A DNA stretch of 64,000 nt from Saccharibacillus qingshengii (GCF_013185195.1 NZ_JAAZWC010000008.1:1-64000), one strand, 5' to 3'; positions 1 to 8,788 are shown, numbered from the stretch's first letter. Translations and numbers: made by a program. The notes: generated by a model from the sequence alone, not told the origin.

Positions 1-52
1 TAATGAGGATTCACCTCGGTTTGAAAAAGTTTTTAATCGTCTTTGGGAGTTG

Positions 53-150
53 CACATAACGTTCCTGTATTCACGACTCGACGTATGTCGAGTGTCCGGC
101 ACATGCCGGACCAAGAGCGAATGCTCGCAGCGTGAATATTATGTTATGTG
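53..150. repeat. Multi-branched inverted repeat (element A)
   Basis: Outer arms CACATAAC (53-60) and TATTCACG (68-75) pair with CGTGAATA (131-138) and GTTATGTG (143-150), giving 16 paired bases split by an internal loop. Inside are three hairpins in a row: ACTCGAC/GTCGAGT (76-93), TCCGGCA/TGCCGGA (95-110) and GAGC/GCTC (115-126). The folded form would be a four-way, cloverleaf-like junction. It has no tRNA features (no T-loop, no anticodon stem of normal size). No open reading frame of convincing composition covers it. Function unknown; it may be a structured RNA, a DNA cruciform or a mobile hairpin element. Confidence 0.6.
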
Positions 151-183
151 TTGCTTCTGTCTTCTTGCGTTACCTTCAAAGGT

Positions 184-410
184 CTTCTCATCACCGGGTA
201 TACTTCGTTTCCGAATCTGCTTCGCTTGCTTTACTCTCGCCGGGCGTGCTTCGTTTCCGAGTCTGCTTCGTCTGCTTTGCTCATGCCGGGCACGCTTCGT
301 TTTCGAATCCGCTTCGTCTGCTTTGCTCACGCCGGGCGCGCTTCGACTCCGAATCCGCTTCGTCTGCTTTGCTCACGCCGGGCGCGCTTCGATTCCGAAT
401 CCGCTTCGTC
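184..410. repeat. 46-bp direct tandem repeat, about 4.7 copies
   Basis: The anchor CCGGG recurs at 194, 240, 286, 332 and 378, exactly 46 bp apart. Units carry the shared words GCTTCG, CCGAATC and CTGCTTTGCTCA. The first unit is the most diverged and the later ones the most alike. Because 46 is not a multiple of three, the same peptide appears in all three forward frames, which argues against coding. There are no unique spacers, so it is not a CRISPR array. The rest of 411-650 shows no gene or clear signal. Confidence 0.85.
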
Positions 411-649
411 GATCTGATCAGACCTTCAGCAATTATCAGCTTCTAAATCGATCTTAAATCCGCCCTTCAGAAGTTACACATAACGACTTATTCCCGAACT
501 TCGCCAACGCTCATCTACACAGATATTCCCGTACTTCCTACAACCAACATCCCCTACCGTATTCCCGAACCATTCCAATCCCCCAAGCTCAATCGCTCGC
601 TCCCCCATTTTATCATCGATCTGGAAGAAGGTATACACATTCCCATATC

Positions 650-688
650 AAAAAAAGGCCTTTAGATGGATACCCATCTAAAGACCTT
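650..688 (-). terminator. Rho-independent terminator of the ABC-F gene
   Basis: A hairpin with arms 655-669 and 674-688 (one mismatch) is followed on the minus strand by a run of seven T (A on the plus strand, 650-656). It lies 60 bp downstream of the ABC-F stop codon. Confidence 0.85.
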
Positions 689-747
689 AATCCTTCCGCT
701 CCTACCCATCTTGCCCAAACGACCTATCTATCCTTCACACCGAACCC

Positions 748-2715
748 TTACTTCCCCTGCTTCGCAATCTGCTCGGCCAGCTCGTTCAGGTAAGCCCAGC
801 GTTCCATCAGTCCTTCAAGCTCGGTTTCCGCGGCGGCGTGCTGCTGCATCAATTCCTGCAGCTTCGCCGAGTCGCTGGCGGAGCGGTCCATTTGGACCGC
901 CAGGTCGGCGATCTTCTGCTCGGCGGCTTCGATCGAAGCGTCGATGCCGTCGTATTCGCGCTGTTCGCTGTAAGTAAACTTGACCTTCTTCCCCCCCGAA
1001 GCGGCAGCCGGTTCTGCGGAGGCTGCCGGAGCGGCAGTCGCCGGCGCTTTGACGGCGCTCATATCGGCGGAGGTGGCGAGGCCGCCTTTGCCGCCTGCGG
1101 ACATGCCGTCCTGCAGCGAACTGCCGCCGGTACGCTCCATGTATTCGCTGTAATTGCCGGCGTGGATCGCGACTTTGCCGCCGCCTTCGAAGGCGAACAG
1201 TTTGTCGCAGACCCGATCCAGGAAGTAGCGATCGTGAGAGACGGTAATCATGACGCCGGGGAAATCGTCGAGATAATCTTCGAGTACCGTCAGCGTCTGG
1301 ATGTCCAGGTCATTGGTCGGCTCGTCCAGCAGCAGGACGTTCGGCGCGGTGATCAGAATACGCAGCAGGTACAGACGGCGGCGTTCGCCGCCGGACAGTT
1401 TGCCGATCGGCGTCCATTGGGCAGTCGGCGTGAACAGGAAACGTTCCAGCATCTGCGACGCGGTTACGGTGCCTTCGTCCGTCTTGACGGTCTCGGCCGC
1501 TTCTTTGATGTAATCGATCGCCCGCATGCTTGGATCCATCTCGGCCGGTTCCTGGCGGAAGTAGCCGATCCGTACGGTCGAACCTTGGTCGATCTGGCCG
1601 CTGTCCGGCTCCAGATCTCCCGCGATCAGGTTCAGCAGGGTCGACTTGCCGCGTCCGTTCGGACCGACGATGCCGATCCGGTCGCCGGGCACGGTCATAT
1701 AATGCAGATCGTCGATCAGCAGGCGTCCGGCCAGCGTTTTGCTGATATGGTCGATCTCCAGCACTTTGCGCCCCAGACGCGTGGACATGCTCGCCATCTC
1801 CAGATTGTCACTCTTCTGCTGCGGCTTGTCGTCCTGCAGCTGCTCGAAGCGGTCGATCCGCGCTTTCTGCTTGGTCGAACGGGCTTTGGCGCCGCGGCGA
1901 ATCCAGGCCAGCTCTTTGCGCAGCAGGTTGCGGCGCTTGTCTTCGGTCGCGGATTCGCGTTCTTCGCGTTCCGATTTGAGTTCCAGAAAACGCGAATAGT
2001 TTGCCGTATACCGGTGCATTTTGCCGTAATCCAGTTCCAGCATCACGTCGGCGACCCGATCCAGGAAGTAGCGATCGTGGGTCACCATAAGCAGGGCGCC
2101 GCGGCGCTTTTTGAGATAGGTCTCGAGCCATGCTACCGATTCGGAGTCGATATGGTTGGTCGGCTCGTCGAGGATCAGCAGTTCGGACGGCTGAACAAGC
2201 GCTGCCGCGAGTGCGACACGTTTGCGTTGACCGCCCGAGAGCGTCCCCATTTTGGCGTCAAAAATATCGAGTCCCAGCTTCGACAGTACGCTTTTGGCTT
2301 CGCTCTCGAGGCTCCAGGCGTTCAGACGATCCAATTCTTGTCCCGTATCCATCAGCAGCTGCTGGAATTTCTCGGAATTGGGGTCCGTGTCGAACAGCAA
2401 AGTCGCTTCGCTGTAAGCACGCGCCGCCGCCAGTTCTTCGCCTTCGCCGTGCAGCAGCTGCTGCAGAACGGTCAGTTCCGGATCAAAATCCGGATTCTGG
2501 GCGAGATAACGGACGCGGACGCCGCCGCTTTTGACAACCTGGCCGGAATCCGGCTGTTCGAGTCCTGCGATAATCTTGAGAAACGTCGATTTGCCGGTGC
2601 CGTTGACGCCGACCAATCCGATCTTATCCTGATCTTCCATTCCGAACGAAGCTTCGTCGAACAGCACCTTTTCTCCGTAACTTTTCGATACTTGTTCAAC
2701 GGTCATGATATTCAT
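748..2715 (-). CDS. yfmR: ABC-F family ATPase, YfmR/Uup type
   Basis: This is a soluble ATPase with two fused ABC domains and no membrane segments. The ABC-F family acts on the ribosome, in translation factor or antibiotic-protection roles. The first Walker A GVNGTGKST is at residues 36-44 and the second, GPNGRGKST, near residue 350. Both halves carry an LSGGQ/LSGGE signature and LDEPTN Walker B. The linker region with WIRRGAKARSTKQKAR resembles that of B. subtilis YfmR. An Ala-rich stretch precedes a C-terminal coiled coil of about 80 residues, typical of Uup-type members. The ATG at 2715 has an AAAGGGG site 11 bases upstream; an ATG 30 bases further out has none. Housekeeping translation factor is more likely than drug resistance. 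Confidence 0.88.
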   Translation of the reverse strand: MNIMTVEQVSKSYGEKVLFDEASFGMEDQDKIGLVGVNGTGKSTFLKIIAGLEQPDSGQVVKSGGVRVRYLAQNPDFDPELTVLQQLLHGEGEELAAARAYSEATLLFDTDPNSEKFQQLLMDTGQELDRLNAWSLESEAKSVLSKLGLDIFDAKMGTLSGGQRKRVALAAALVQPSELLILDEPTNHIDSESVAWLETYLKKRRGALLMVTHDRYFLDRVADVMLELDYGKMHRYTANYSRFLELKSEREERESATEDKRRNLLRKELAWIRRGAKARSTKQKARIDRFEQLQDDKPQQKSDNLEMASMSTRLGRKVLEIDHISKTLAGRLLIDDLHYMTVPGDRIGIVGPNGRGKSTLLNLIAGDLEPDSGQIDQGSTVRIGYFRQEPAEMDPSMRAIDYIKEAAETVKTDEGTVTASQMLERFLFTPTAQWTPIGKLSGGERRRLYLLRILITAPNVLLLDEPTNDLDIQTLTVLEDYLDDFPGVMITVSHDRYFLDRVCDKLFAFEGGGKVAIHAGNYSEYMERTGGSSLQDGMSAGGKGGLATSADMSAVKAPATAAPAASAEPAAASGGKKVKFTYSEQREYDGIDASIEAAEQKIADLAVQMDRSASDSAKLQELMQQHAAAETELEGLMERWAYLNELAEQIAKQGK

Positions 2716-2802
2716 TGCCGGTTGTTCCCCTTTCGTCGATCCCATTGCTTGTCTTTATCCAAAAAACGAACTCCCGCAGCCCGCGGAAGTCCGGACGTCA
2801 TT

Positions 2803-3378
2803 TCAACTTAATTCCGCTTCACTGCCCCGCATGAACAGCCGAACGGTCTGCTCGACCCGCTGCTGCAGTTCTTCGCGCGTGAATTCGCCTTCGAACAGAA
2901 TGTCCATTTTGAGGCGATCCAGCATCCCGATAAACGCTTTGGCATAGAAGTCCGGATCGGGCATGCCCGCTTCTTCCAGCACTTCCTTGACCGCCGCCAT
3001 ATACCGGGTCAGAAAACCGTGCATCAAACGCATCAATTCAGGATCGTTATTGGGTGCATGAAAAAACAGCTTGCCGTGCGATTTACGCTCATAATAGTAT
3101 TCCAGGTGATGTTCGGCGACCTGCTGGAGCTTGGGCATCAGGCCATCCGCCTGCTTGATCCGGAACTGCAGATCGCGCAGAAACTTCTCCCAGTCCCGTT
3201 TGGTCACGGCGATAAACAGCTCTTCTTTGCTTTTGAAATACAGATACATGGTGCCTTTGGCGATTCCGGCATGTTCGGTGATATCCGAGATTTTGGTTTC
3301 ATAGAATCCTTTTTGACCAAAAATCTCAAACGCCGAATCCAGAATCACCTCGTGTTTCTCACGCTGCGCTCCACTCAT
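2803..3378 (-). CDS. TetR family transcriptional regulator
   Basis: A 191-residue one-component repressor. The N-terminal helix-turn-helix (about residues 7-55) has the family pattern ILDSAFEIFGQKGFYETKISDI followed within the domain by GTMYLYFKSKEELF; the C-terminal half is the variable ligand and dimer domain. The ATG at 3378 overlaps the stop of the upstream DUF92 gene as ATGA and has GGGGAGG eight bases upstream, so the two are probably translationally coupled. A GTG nine bases earlier falls on the ribosome binding site and is unlikely. Ligand and targets cannot be read from the sequence; self-control of the pair is the simplest guess. Confidence 0.88.
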   Translation of the reverse strand: MSGAQREKHEVILDSAFEIFGQKGFYETKISDITEHAGIAKGTMYLYFKSKEELFIAVTKRDWEKFLRDLQFRIKQADGLMPKLQQVAEHHLEYYYERKSHGKLFFHAPNNDPELMRLMHGFLTRYMAAVKEVLEEAGMPDPDFYAKAFIGMLDRLKMDILFEGEFTREELQQRVEQTVRLFMRGSEAELS

Positions 3379-4196
3379 CCGAACCACCTCCCCGCCAGAA
3401 TCATCACGGCAAGCGCAAGCGCTCCGCCGGCCGCCGAAGACAGCAGGTTCACCGCATCGTTATTCATCAGCGGCCAACCGCGGTAGCGAACCGTGGACGT
3501 TCCGCAGTGGGTACGGCTCTCCACACTTTTGCCGCAGGACGGGCAGCGGTACATGACCTGCACGGTTGCGCCCAGATACGAATCGACAAAAGCGCCGAAC
3601 GTACCCGCAATCGCTCCCGCCGGAATCCAGGCCCACAGCGGCCAGTCCGGACCGTTGTCCATCCAGAGCAGCAGCACCGCTCCGGCTGTGCCGATCATGC
3701 CCGCGCCGACGACCGCCGCCAAGCTGCCCCGCAGCGATACGCCGCCCGACGTGCCCGCCGGAAGCGGCTTGCCCGTCACGATCGAACGCGGCGGCCTGCG
3801 GCTGAGACTGCCCCATTCCGTCGCCCACGTATCGGCCGTTACCGTCGCCATCACGCCGACGAACAGACCGAACCAGACCGGCGAAGGCCAGATATAATTA
3901 GCCAGACACAGCAGCATGCCGATGCCGCCGTTGGCGAGCACCTGCACCGCGTCGCGCCGGCCCGATTTTTCGTACATCTGCTCCGCTTGACGCTTCTCCG
4001 CCTGTTTGACTTTGGACAGGACGCTTGAAGTGACGAAGAAGAGCAGCAGCAGTCCGAACCAGAACAGGTCGCCCGCTCCATAATATACCGTACCCATAAT
4101 AAGGGCCGCGATCGCCCCGGAAGCCGACAGGGAACGCTTGGCATAAGCCGCCCCCGCTACCAGACAGGCGCCGGCCGCTCCGATGATCCAATCCAC
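3375..4196 (-). CDS. DUF92 family integral membrane protein
   Basis: A 273-residue polytopic membrane protein of the DUF92/TIGR00297 family, related to TMEM19 and to plant VTE6-type phytyl-phosphate kinases; the bacterial function is not settled. Several hydrophobic helices are visible. The family motif region TADTWATEWGSLS is near residue 120, followed by a GTSGGVSLRGSLA segment. A soluble C-terminal insertion holds CPSCG and a later HCG, a possible zinc site. Its stop codon overlaps the start of the TetR gene by ATGA, so it heads a two-gene operon. Confidence 0.82.
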   Translation of the reverse strand: MDWIIGAAGACLVAGAAYAKRSLSASGAIAALIMGTVYYGAGDLFWFGLLLLFFVTSSVLSKVKQAEKRQAEQMYEKSGRRDAVQVLANGGIGMLLCLANYIWPSPVWFGLFVGVMATVTADTWATEWGSLSRRPPRSIVTGKPLPAGTSGGVSLRGSLAAVVGAGMIGTAGAVLLLWMDNGPDWPLWAWIPAGAIAGTFGAFVDSYLGATVQVMYRCPSCGKSVESRTHCGTSTVRYRGWPLMNNDAVNLLSSAAGGALALAVMILAGRWFG

Positions 4197-4234
4197 TTGA
4201 TGATACGCCTCCCCGAGGCAGGCAGCATCCGTCT

Positions 4235-4339
4235 AGTACCTTGACCGATAATGATGTTAGGTTACGCCCCTCGAAAACCCGCTTGAACCCTGCGTGTTTC
4301 CGATGAACGCAAACCTTAGATTTAATTCGGTCAAGGTAC
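4235..4339. repeat. Nested inverted repeat (element B)
   Basis: The outer arms TACCTTGACCGA (4237-4248) and TCGGTCAAGGTA (4327-4338) are a perfect 12-bp inverted repeat. An inner imperfect stem pairs AGGTTACG with CGCAAACCT, and TGCGT/ACGCA forms a small hairpin. The inner sequence (AGGTT-ACGC-CCCT and CGCTTGAA) resembles the neighbouring element C. It lies between the DUF92 promoter region and the 3' end of the FAH-family gene. Confidence 0.55.
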
Positions 4340-4365
4340 GAGTACCCTTTCAACTCTTAATCATG

Positions 4366-4460
4366 GGTTTACGTTTTCCTGAAATGCACACGCTTTAGGT
4401 GCGATTCCGTCGGAGACTTCGTACACGCTTCAAGTACGAAATCTCAGGGGAGCGTAAACC
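4366..4460. repeat. Nested inverted repeat (element C)
   Basis: GGTTTACG and CCTGA (4366-4382) pair with TCAGG and CGTAAACC (4444-4460) around a four-base internal loop. Inside are two hairpins: GCAC/GTGC (4386-4402) and a 12-bp stem with one mismatch at 4413-4424 and 4434-4445. Both hairpin loops read ACGCTTYA although their stems differ. This looks like a structured RNA or hairpin repeat related to element B. It is directly downstream of the FAH-family gene. Confidence 0.6.
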
Positions 4461-4482
4461 TACCTTTAGTGTTGACAAGGGA

Positions 4483-5103
4483 TTATCCGACGGTGCAGCC
4501 GCCCCATTTTTCTTCATTCCAATACAATTCCAGCACGTCGCCGGGCACGGTCGGTCCGACGCCTTCAGGAGTGCCGGTATAGATCAGGTCTCCTTCTCCG
4601 AGACCGTAATGCTCGCCGATATAATCGATCAGGGTCTGCAGATCGAAGATCATGTTGCGGATACTGCCCCGCTGCACGGTCTCACCGTTCTTGCGCAGCG
4701 AGAACCAGGCTTCTTCCAGCGTCCCCATTTCCGGGAATTCGATCTCGCCGGTCAGCGGAGCGGAATTGCGGAAGCCTTTGGCGGCTGTCCACGGATGGCC
4801 TTTGGCTTTGATCTTGGACTGCACATCGCGCAGCGTAAAGTCGATACCGAGCGCGATCGAAGCCGCAATCTCTTCGACCCGGATGCCCGGCGTATAGGCG
4901 CGGCCGATCCGCAGCACCAGTTCCGCCTCGTAATGAATCTCGCCGCGATCCTGCGGCAGTTCGACCACTTCGTCGTCCATCGCGCAGACGGCATGGGACG
5001 GCTTGAGGAAGATCATCGGTTCGGTCGGTACGTCGTTGCCCAGCTCTTCAGCATGCTTCTTGTAGTTGCGTCCTACACAATATACGTTCGTTACAGCGAT
5101 CAT
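4483..5103 (-). CDS. Fumarylacetoacetate hydrolase family protein
   Basis: A 206-residue single-domain FAH-family enzyme. Relatives cleave C-C bonds of acylpyruvates or decarboxylate or isomerise catechol-pathway acids using a divalent metal. The early CVGRNYKKHAEELGN motif, the HYEAELVLRIG metal-ligand segment (about residue 59) and the GID aspartate are present, as is the C-terminal YTGTPEGVGP loop. The exact substrate is not readable; acylpyruvase is a reasonable guess. The ATG at 5103 has AAGGTGG about nine bases upstream. It is the third gene after capA-like and GDPD genes, with a 46-bp gap. Confidence 0.85.
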   Translation of the reverse strand: MIAVTNVYCVGRNYKKHAEELGNDVPTEPMIFLKPSHAVCAMDDEVVELPQDRGEIHYEAELVLRIGRAYTPGIRVEEIAASIALGIDFTLRDVQSKIKAKGHPWTAAKGFRNSAPLTGEIEFPEMGTLEEAWFSLRKNGETVQRGSIRNMIFDLQTLIDYIGEHYGLGEGDLIYTGTPEGVGPTVPGDVLELYWNEEKWGGCTVG

Positions 5104-5149
5104 GGACAAGGCCCACCTTCTCGTTAGTATAGTCGAGCGGAACGTTTCT

Positions 5150-5929
5150 TCATAATCCCAGCCAGCGGCGCCGGGTATTCGGCCTATTCAGAAGCGGCAG
5201 CCTGCGCGCCAGCAGCCAGCGGTCGGGCCGGTTGGTGCAGAGCATCAGCTCCGGATGCATGGAAGCCAATTCGCGCATGCGTCGGATCCGGTCTACGGTC
5301 CAGACCATCATCTTGATCCCGCTCTCCAGAGTGGAACGGACAAAGACCGGATCTACCCTGCCGTGCTTGATCGACAGCAGCGTACAGCCGTATTCGTCCA
5401 GCCGCCGATCCAGATCCGCCGAACGCGTGTCGACGATCAGTCCACGCGGGATATGAGGGGCGTTCTGCCGCGCCTCGATCAGCGCGCCCGGTTCGAACGA
5501 GGTGAAGTATACCTGCTCTTCCATCTCGCACCGCCTGACCGCTTCTACCGCAGCCGAAGCCAGTCCGGCATAGGTTTGTTTGTTCGTCTTGAGTTCGATA
5601 TTGACGCGGAGGCGGCCCCGGACTTCTTCCAGCACTTCGTCGAGTGTCGGAATCCGCTCTCCGGTGAAGGCTCTCGCTTTCCACCTTCCGGCATCGAGAC
5701 GCTTCAGTTCGCTTAATGTATGTTCCCGGACCGTTCCGCTGCCGTTCGTTGTGCGGCCGAGCGTAAAGTCGTGAATTACGACCGGTACGCCGTCGCGCGA
5801 CAGCTGAACGTCGATCTCGATCCCCTGCACTTCGGGAATCTTCATCGCCAGCCGGATTGCGGCCAGCGTATTTTCGGGGGCTATTCCCGAGAATCCCCGA
5901 TGGGCCACGCAAGGATTGTCCAACATCAT
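5150..5929 (-). CDS. Glycerophosphodiester phosphodiesterase
   Basis: A 259-residue GDPD TIM-barrel enzyme that hydrolyses glycerophosphodiesters to an alcohol and glycerol-3-phosphate. The catalytic set is visible: HRG and PENT near residues 10-20, EIDVQLSRDG near 38 and the catalytic VIHDFTLGRTTNG near 50, with NIELK further on. There is no signal peptide, so it is cytoplasmic. Tandem ATGs at 5929 and 5926 follow GGGAG by 5-8 bases; the outer TTG is not needed. The gene sits 24 bp behind the CapA-like gene and is probably co-transcribed. Confidence 0.88.
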   Translation of the reverse strand: MMLDNPCVAHRGFSGIAPENTLAAIRLAMKIPEVQGIEIDVQLSRDGVPVVIHDFTLGRTTNGSGTVREHTLSELKRLDAGRWKARAFTGERIPTLDEVLEEVRGRLRVNIELKTNKQTYAGLASAAVEAVRRCEMEEQVYFTSFEPGALIEARQNAPHIPRGLIVDTRSADLDRRLDEYGCTLLSIKHGRVDPVFVRSTLESGIKMMVWTVDRIRRMRELASMHPELMLCTNRPDRWLLARRLPLLNRPNTRRRWLGL

Positions 5930-5953
5930 GTCATCTCCCAATCCGAACAGACG

Positions 5954-7153
5954 TTATTTCTGCGCACGGACTTGTCCGTCTTCGCCGATCCGGACGCCCG
6001 GAGACAATTCGTCGATCCGCCGCAGCAGCTTTTGGGCGTCTGCTTTTTTCATGGGAACGGGCTGTCCGAGCTCGGCCCAGTAAGGAACCAGTTTAAGCGA
6101 ACAGTCCCCGTTCTTCTTGCACTCCGCCTGGAAGACGCCGGTCTCCCAGGTCTTGGCATTGCCCGAGCGGGTAAAGATAAAGTTGCCCGTGCCGTAAGCG
6201 ATCCACTTGCCTTTGTACTGCTCGAAGCCCTGCAGCACATGCGCATGGCCCCCGATAATCAGGTCGGCTCCGGCATCGATCATCCGGTGGGCCAGCACGG
6301 TCTGGTTGGAGTCGGGCTTGTCGACCCGCTCTTTGCCCCAGTGCACGACGGCCACCACCACATCGGCCTTCCGTTTGGCCGCTTCCACGGCTCGCGCCGC
6401 GGCTTCCGGATCGTAAGCGCTGGCTGCGCCGGCATGTCCGGCCCCGGCCGCCCAATCGCTCTCGGGCAGCACGCGGCTGACCCCGACGATCGCAATCTTG
6501 ATGCCTTTGCGCTCGACAATAACCGGAGCGTAAGCGGCCGAAGCGTCTCTGCCCGCCCCCACATGGGCAATGCCTTTGTTGTCCAGGTTGGCGATCGTAT
6601 CGAGCAGACCGCGGATTCCCTGGTCAAGCGTATGATTGTTCGCCAGATTGACGACATCGACGCCCGCGTTCTTGAGCGGGCCCAGTGCCTTCGGCGGGGA
6701 TTTGAAAACAAAGCTTTTGTCGGCGCTTTTGGTGGTCAATGCCGTAACCGGCGTTTCAAGGTTAATAACCGTCAAATCGTCGTTCTTAAACCGGTCGCGT
6801 ACGTAAACGTACGGATAATCGTAGCCTTTTTTCTCCAGCAGGGATTGCACTTTGCCCGAGAAGATTACATCTCCGGCGAAGTTCAAGCTGACGGACTTGC
6901 TTCCGCCTGACATCGGCTCCGCGACCGCTGCGGCGAGTCCGCCGGCGGCCGGAGCCGCCGCGCCTACTGCCGACCCGGCGGTCAGTTCCGGATTCGAAGA
7001 GGCCGAATCCGCGGCTTGTTCCCGTGCATAGAGCAGCGTCCCACCCGACAGGATCAGGATCAACAGCGTCAAATTGACAACGAGCAGTCCCCGGCGCCTG
7101 TGCTTGCGGGCGGCACGGGCCCGGGTCGTTCTTGAAGGGACAGGAACAGTCAA
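5954..7153 (-). CDS. CapA family membrane-anchored metallophosphatase-fold protein
   Basis: About 399 residues. A basic N-terminus and one hydrophobic helix (LLVVNLTLLILILSGGTLLY) anchor it with the catalytic domain outside; a low-complexity Ala/Gly linker follows. The CapA domain has the metallophosphatase-like sites FAGDVIFS, NLETPV, NLANNHTLDQG, VHWG and GGHAHVLQG. Relatives work in poly-gamma-glutamate capsule synthesis, but no capB or capC lies here. The best start is TTG at 7153, which has GAAGGAG about ten bases upstream; the ATG at 7225 lacks a site. It leads the operon capA-like, GDPD, FAH. Confidence 0.82.
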   Translation of the reverse strand: MTVPVPSRTTRARAARKHRRRGLLVVNLTLLILILSGGTLLYAREQAADSASSNPELTAGSAVGAAAPAAGGLAAAVAEPMSGGSKSVSLNFAGDVIFSGKVQSLLEKKGYDYPYVYVRDRFKNDDLTVINLETPVTALTTKSADKSFVFKSPPKALGPLKNAGVDVVNLANNHTLDQGIRGLLDTIANLDNKGIAHVGAGRDASAAYAPVIVERKGIKIAIVGVSRVLPESDWAAGAGHAGAASAYDPEAAARAVEAAKRKADVVVAVVHWGKERVDKPDSNQTVLAHRMIDAGADLIIGGHAHVLQGFEQYKGKWIAYGTGNFIFTRSGNAKTWETGVFQAECKKNGDCSLKLVPYWAELGQPVPMKKADAQKLLRRIDELSPGVRIGEDGQVRAQK

Positions 7154-7282
7154 GATGCAAAATCTCCTTCCGCTCATTCGGTCCGCGGACTTGCTGCGGC
7201 CGTTCTTGGGAAAACTATTGTTCATTATAGCAGGTTATCCGGCAGAAGGAGAAGCCGGGAACACAAAATCGGCAGGCACAGC

Positions 7283-7321
7283 AAAAAGCCGCTCCCGTAT
7301 CTTGCGATCACGGGAACGGCT
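7283..7321 (-). terminator. Terminator of the haem operon
   Basis: The inverted arms 7287-7298 and 7310-7321 form a 12-bp stem with one mismatch. They are followed on the minus strand by five T. It lies 30 bp past the hemY stop. Confidence 0.82.
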
Positions 7322-7351
7322 GAAGCGGCTGCGAAGAAGAATAAGGTCCGT

Positions 7352-8788
7352 TTACACGGCGGAGACAGCTGCGGCCGGAGCCGCCGCTGCCGCAAGTTCC
7401 GCGGAGATCGCTTTGGCCTGGCGGATACAGTCCGGCAGACCCACGCCGTCGTAACCGGCGCCGGCGATATATACGCCCGGCAGCCGCTCCGCCAACTGCT
7501 CGCGCAGTCCTTCGATCTGGCGCAGGTGGCCGACCGGATACTGCGGCATGGACTGGTTCAGCCGGGTCACTTCCGTGAACAGCGGCTGCGCGTCGATCCC
7601 CATCAGATCAAGGATGTCTTGTCGCACCAGCTCCACGAGTCCGGCGTCATCCTGCTTGAGCGCTTCCTGCTCGCCGGCACGTCCGACGTAGCAGCGCATA
7701 AGCACTTTGTCGTCCGCGCTTGTGTGCAGCCATTTGGTCGACGTCCAGGTGCAGGCCGTGATGTTCCGTCCTTCTTTGCGCGGCACGAGGAAGCCGGAAC
7801 CGTCGAAGGTCGTCCGGATGTCTTTTTTATCAAAAGCCAGTACGACGTTCGCAACCGATACATAGTTGATCGCGTCGAGAGCGGCCGTATCCACATGCGG
7901 CGAGAGCAGCCTGGACGCGGCGAACGTCGGCGTCGTGACGATGATCGAATCCGCTTCAAGTGTACCGCCGTCTTCGAGCGTCAGCGTATAGCCGCCTTCC
8001 GGAAGCTTGGCGATCGACGCCGCGCCCGTGTTGGCGCGCAGATCGACCGTGCCCGACAGCTCGTTGACGAGTGCGTGCACGAGGCTTTGCAGCCCCTGGC
8101 GGAACGTCAGGAACATGCTTTTTTTGGTGCCGGTATGCGTCTCGACAGGCTTGCGGCCGGTGGTCATGCCCCGGATCAGGCTGCCGTGTTCGCGCTCGAC
8201 CGTGCCGAACTGCGGGAACGTCGACTTGAGGCTGAGATGCCGCGTGTCGCCCGCATAGATGCCCGCCAGCAGAGGTTCCGTGACGTTCTCCAGCACTTCA
8301 TGCCCGAGCCGGCGCTCGATGAAGTCGCCGAGCGACTCGTCTTCCTCGCTGCGCCGGGCCGGCATGACGTAATCCATCAGGGCGCGCAGCTTGCCGGCCG
8401 GCGATACGAGCTTGCTGGCCAGAAAAGGCTTGATCTGGGTCGGGATGCCGAGCACGAGGCCCGGAGGCATCGCGTGCAGTTTGCCTTTGTGAAGCAGATA
8501 GGTCTTCTTGGCTTCCGGGTTGGTCGTCACCAGATCATGATCGATCTCGAGTTCTTTGGCCAGGTCGACCATCGCCGTCTTGCGGGCCAGGAACGAATCC
8601 GGGCCTTTTTCGATGACGAAGCCGTCCTTGTGCAGCGTCTCGATCTTGCCGCCCCACGTATTCCCTTTTTCAAGCACGGTCACGACCGGTTCGAAGCCCG
8701 CGTCCCGCAGCAAATTCCGGGTGTAGAAAGCGGCGCTGAGCCCGGTCAGGCCTCCACCGATAATGACGACTTTACGCTGTTCAGCCAT
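7352..8788 (-). CDS. hemY: Coproporphyrinogen III oxidase (HemY/CgoX, FAD-dependent)
   Basis: A 478-residue flavoprotein of the protoporphyrinogen oxidase family. In Gram-positive bacteria the enzyme oxidises coproporphyrinogen III to coproporphyrin III, the step before ferrochelatase in the coproporphyrin-dependent pathway. The FAD dinucleotide-binding motif VVIIGGGLTGLSAAF is at residues 7-21, an ELEK-like acidic end of strand two follows, and the C-terminal GAGYDGVGLPDCI matches the FAD-pyrophosphate loop. The ATG at 8788 has AAGGAGG nine bases upstream and lies within the hemH 3' end (8-base overlap), so it is coupled to hemH. Confidence 0.93.
   Translation of the reverse strand: MAEQRKVVIIGGGLTGLSAAFYTRNLLRDAGFEPVVTVLEKGNTWGGKIETLHKDGFVIEKGPDSFLARKTAMVDLAKELEIDHDLVTTNPEAKKTYLLHKGKLHAMPPGLVLGIPTQIKPFLASKLVSPAGKLRALMDYVMPARRSEEDESLGDFIERRLGHEVLENVTEPLLAGIYAGDTRHLSLKSTFPQFGTVEREHGSLIRGMTTGRKPVETHTGTKKSMFLTFRQGLQSLVHALVNELSGTVDLRANTGAASIAKLPEGGYTLTLEDGGTLEADSIIVTTPTFAASRLLSPHVDTAALDAINYVSVANVVLAFDKKDIRTTFDGSGFLVPRKEGRNITACTWTSTKWLHTSADDKVLMRCYVGRAGEQEALKQDDAGLVELVRQDILDLMGIDAQPLFTEVTRLNQSMPQYPVGHLRQIEGLREQLAERLPGVYIAGAGYDGVGLPDCIRQAKAISAELAAAAAPAAAVSAV

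Noticed and set aside
184-410. Possible CRISPR array
   Set aside because: The 46-bp units follow each other directly with no unique spacers and no cas genes are present.
50-457. Short overlapping forward frames with repeated peptides
   Set aside because: The same peptide appears in all three frames because of the 46-bp repeat; this is repeat translation, not a protein.
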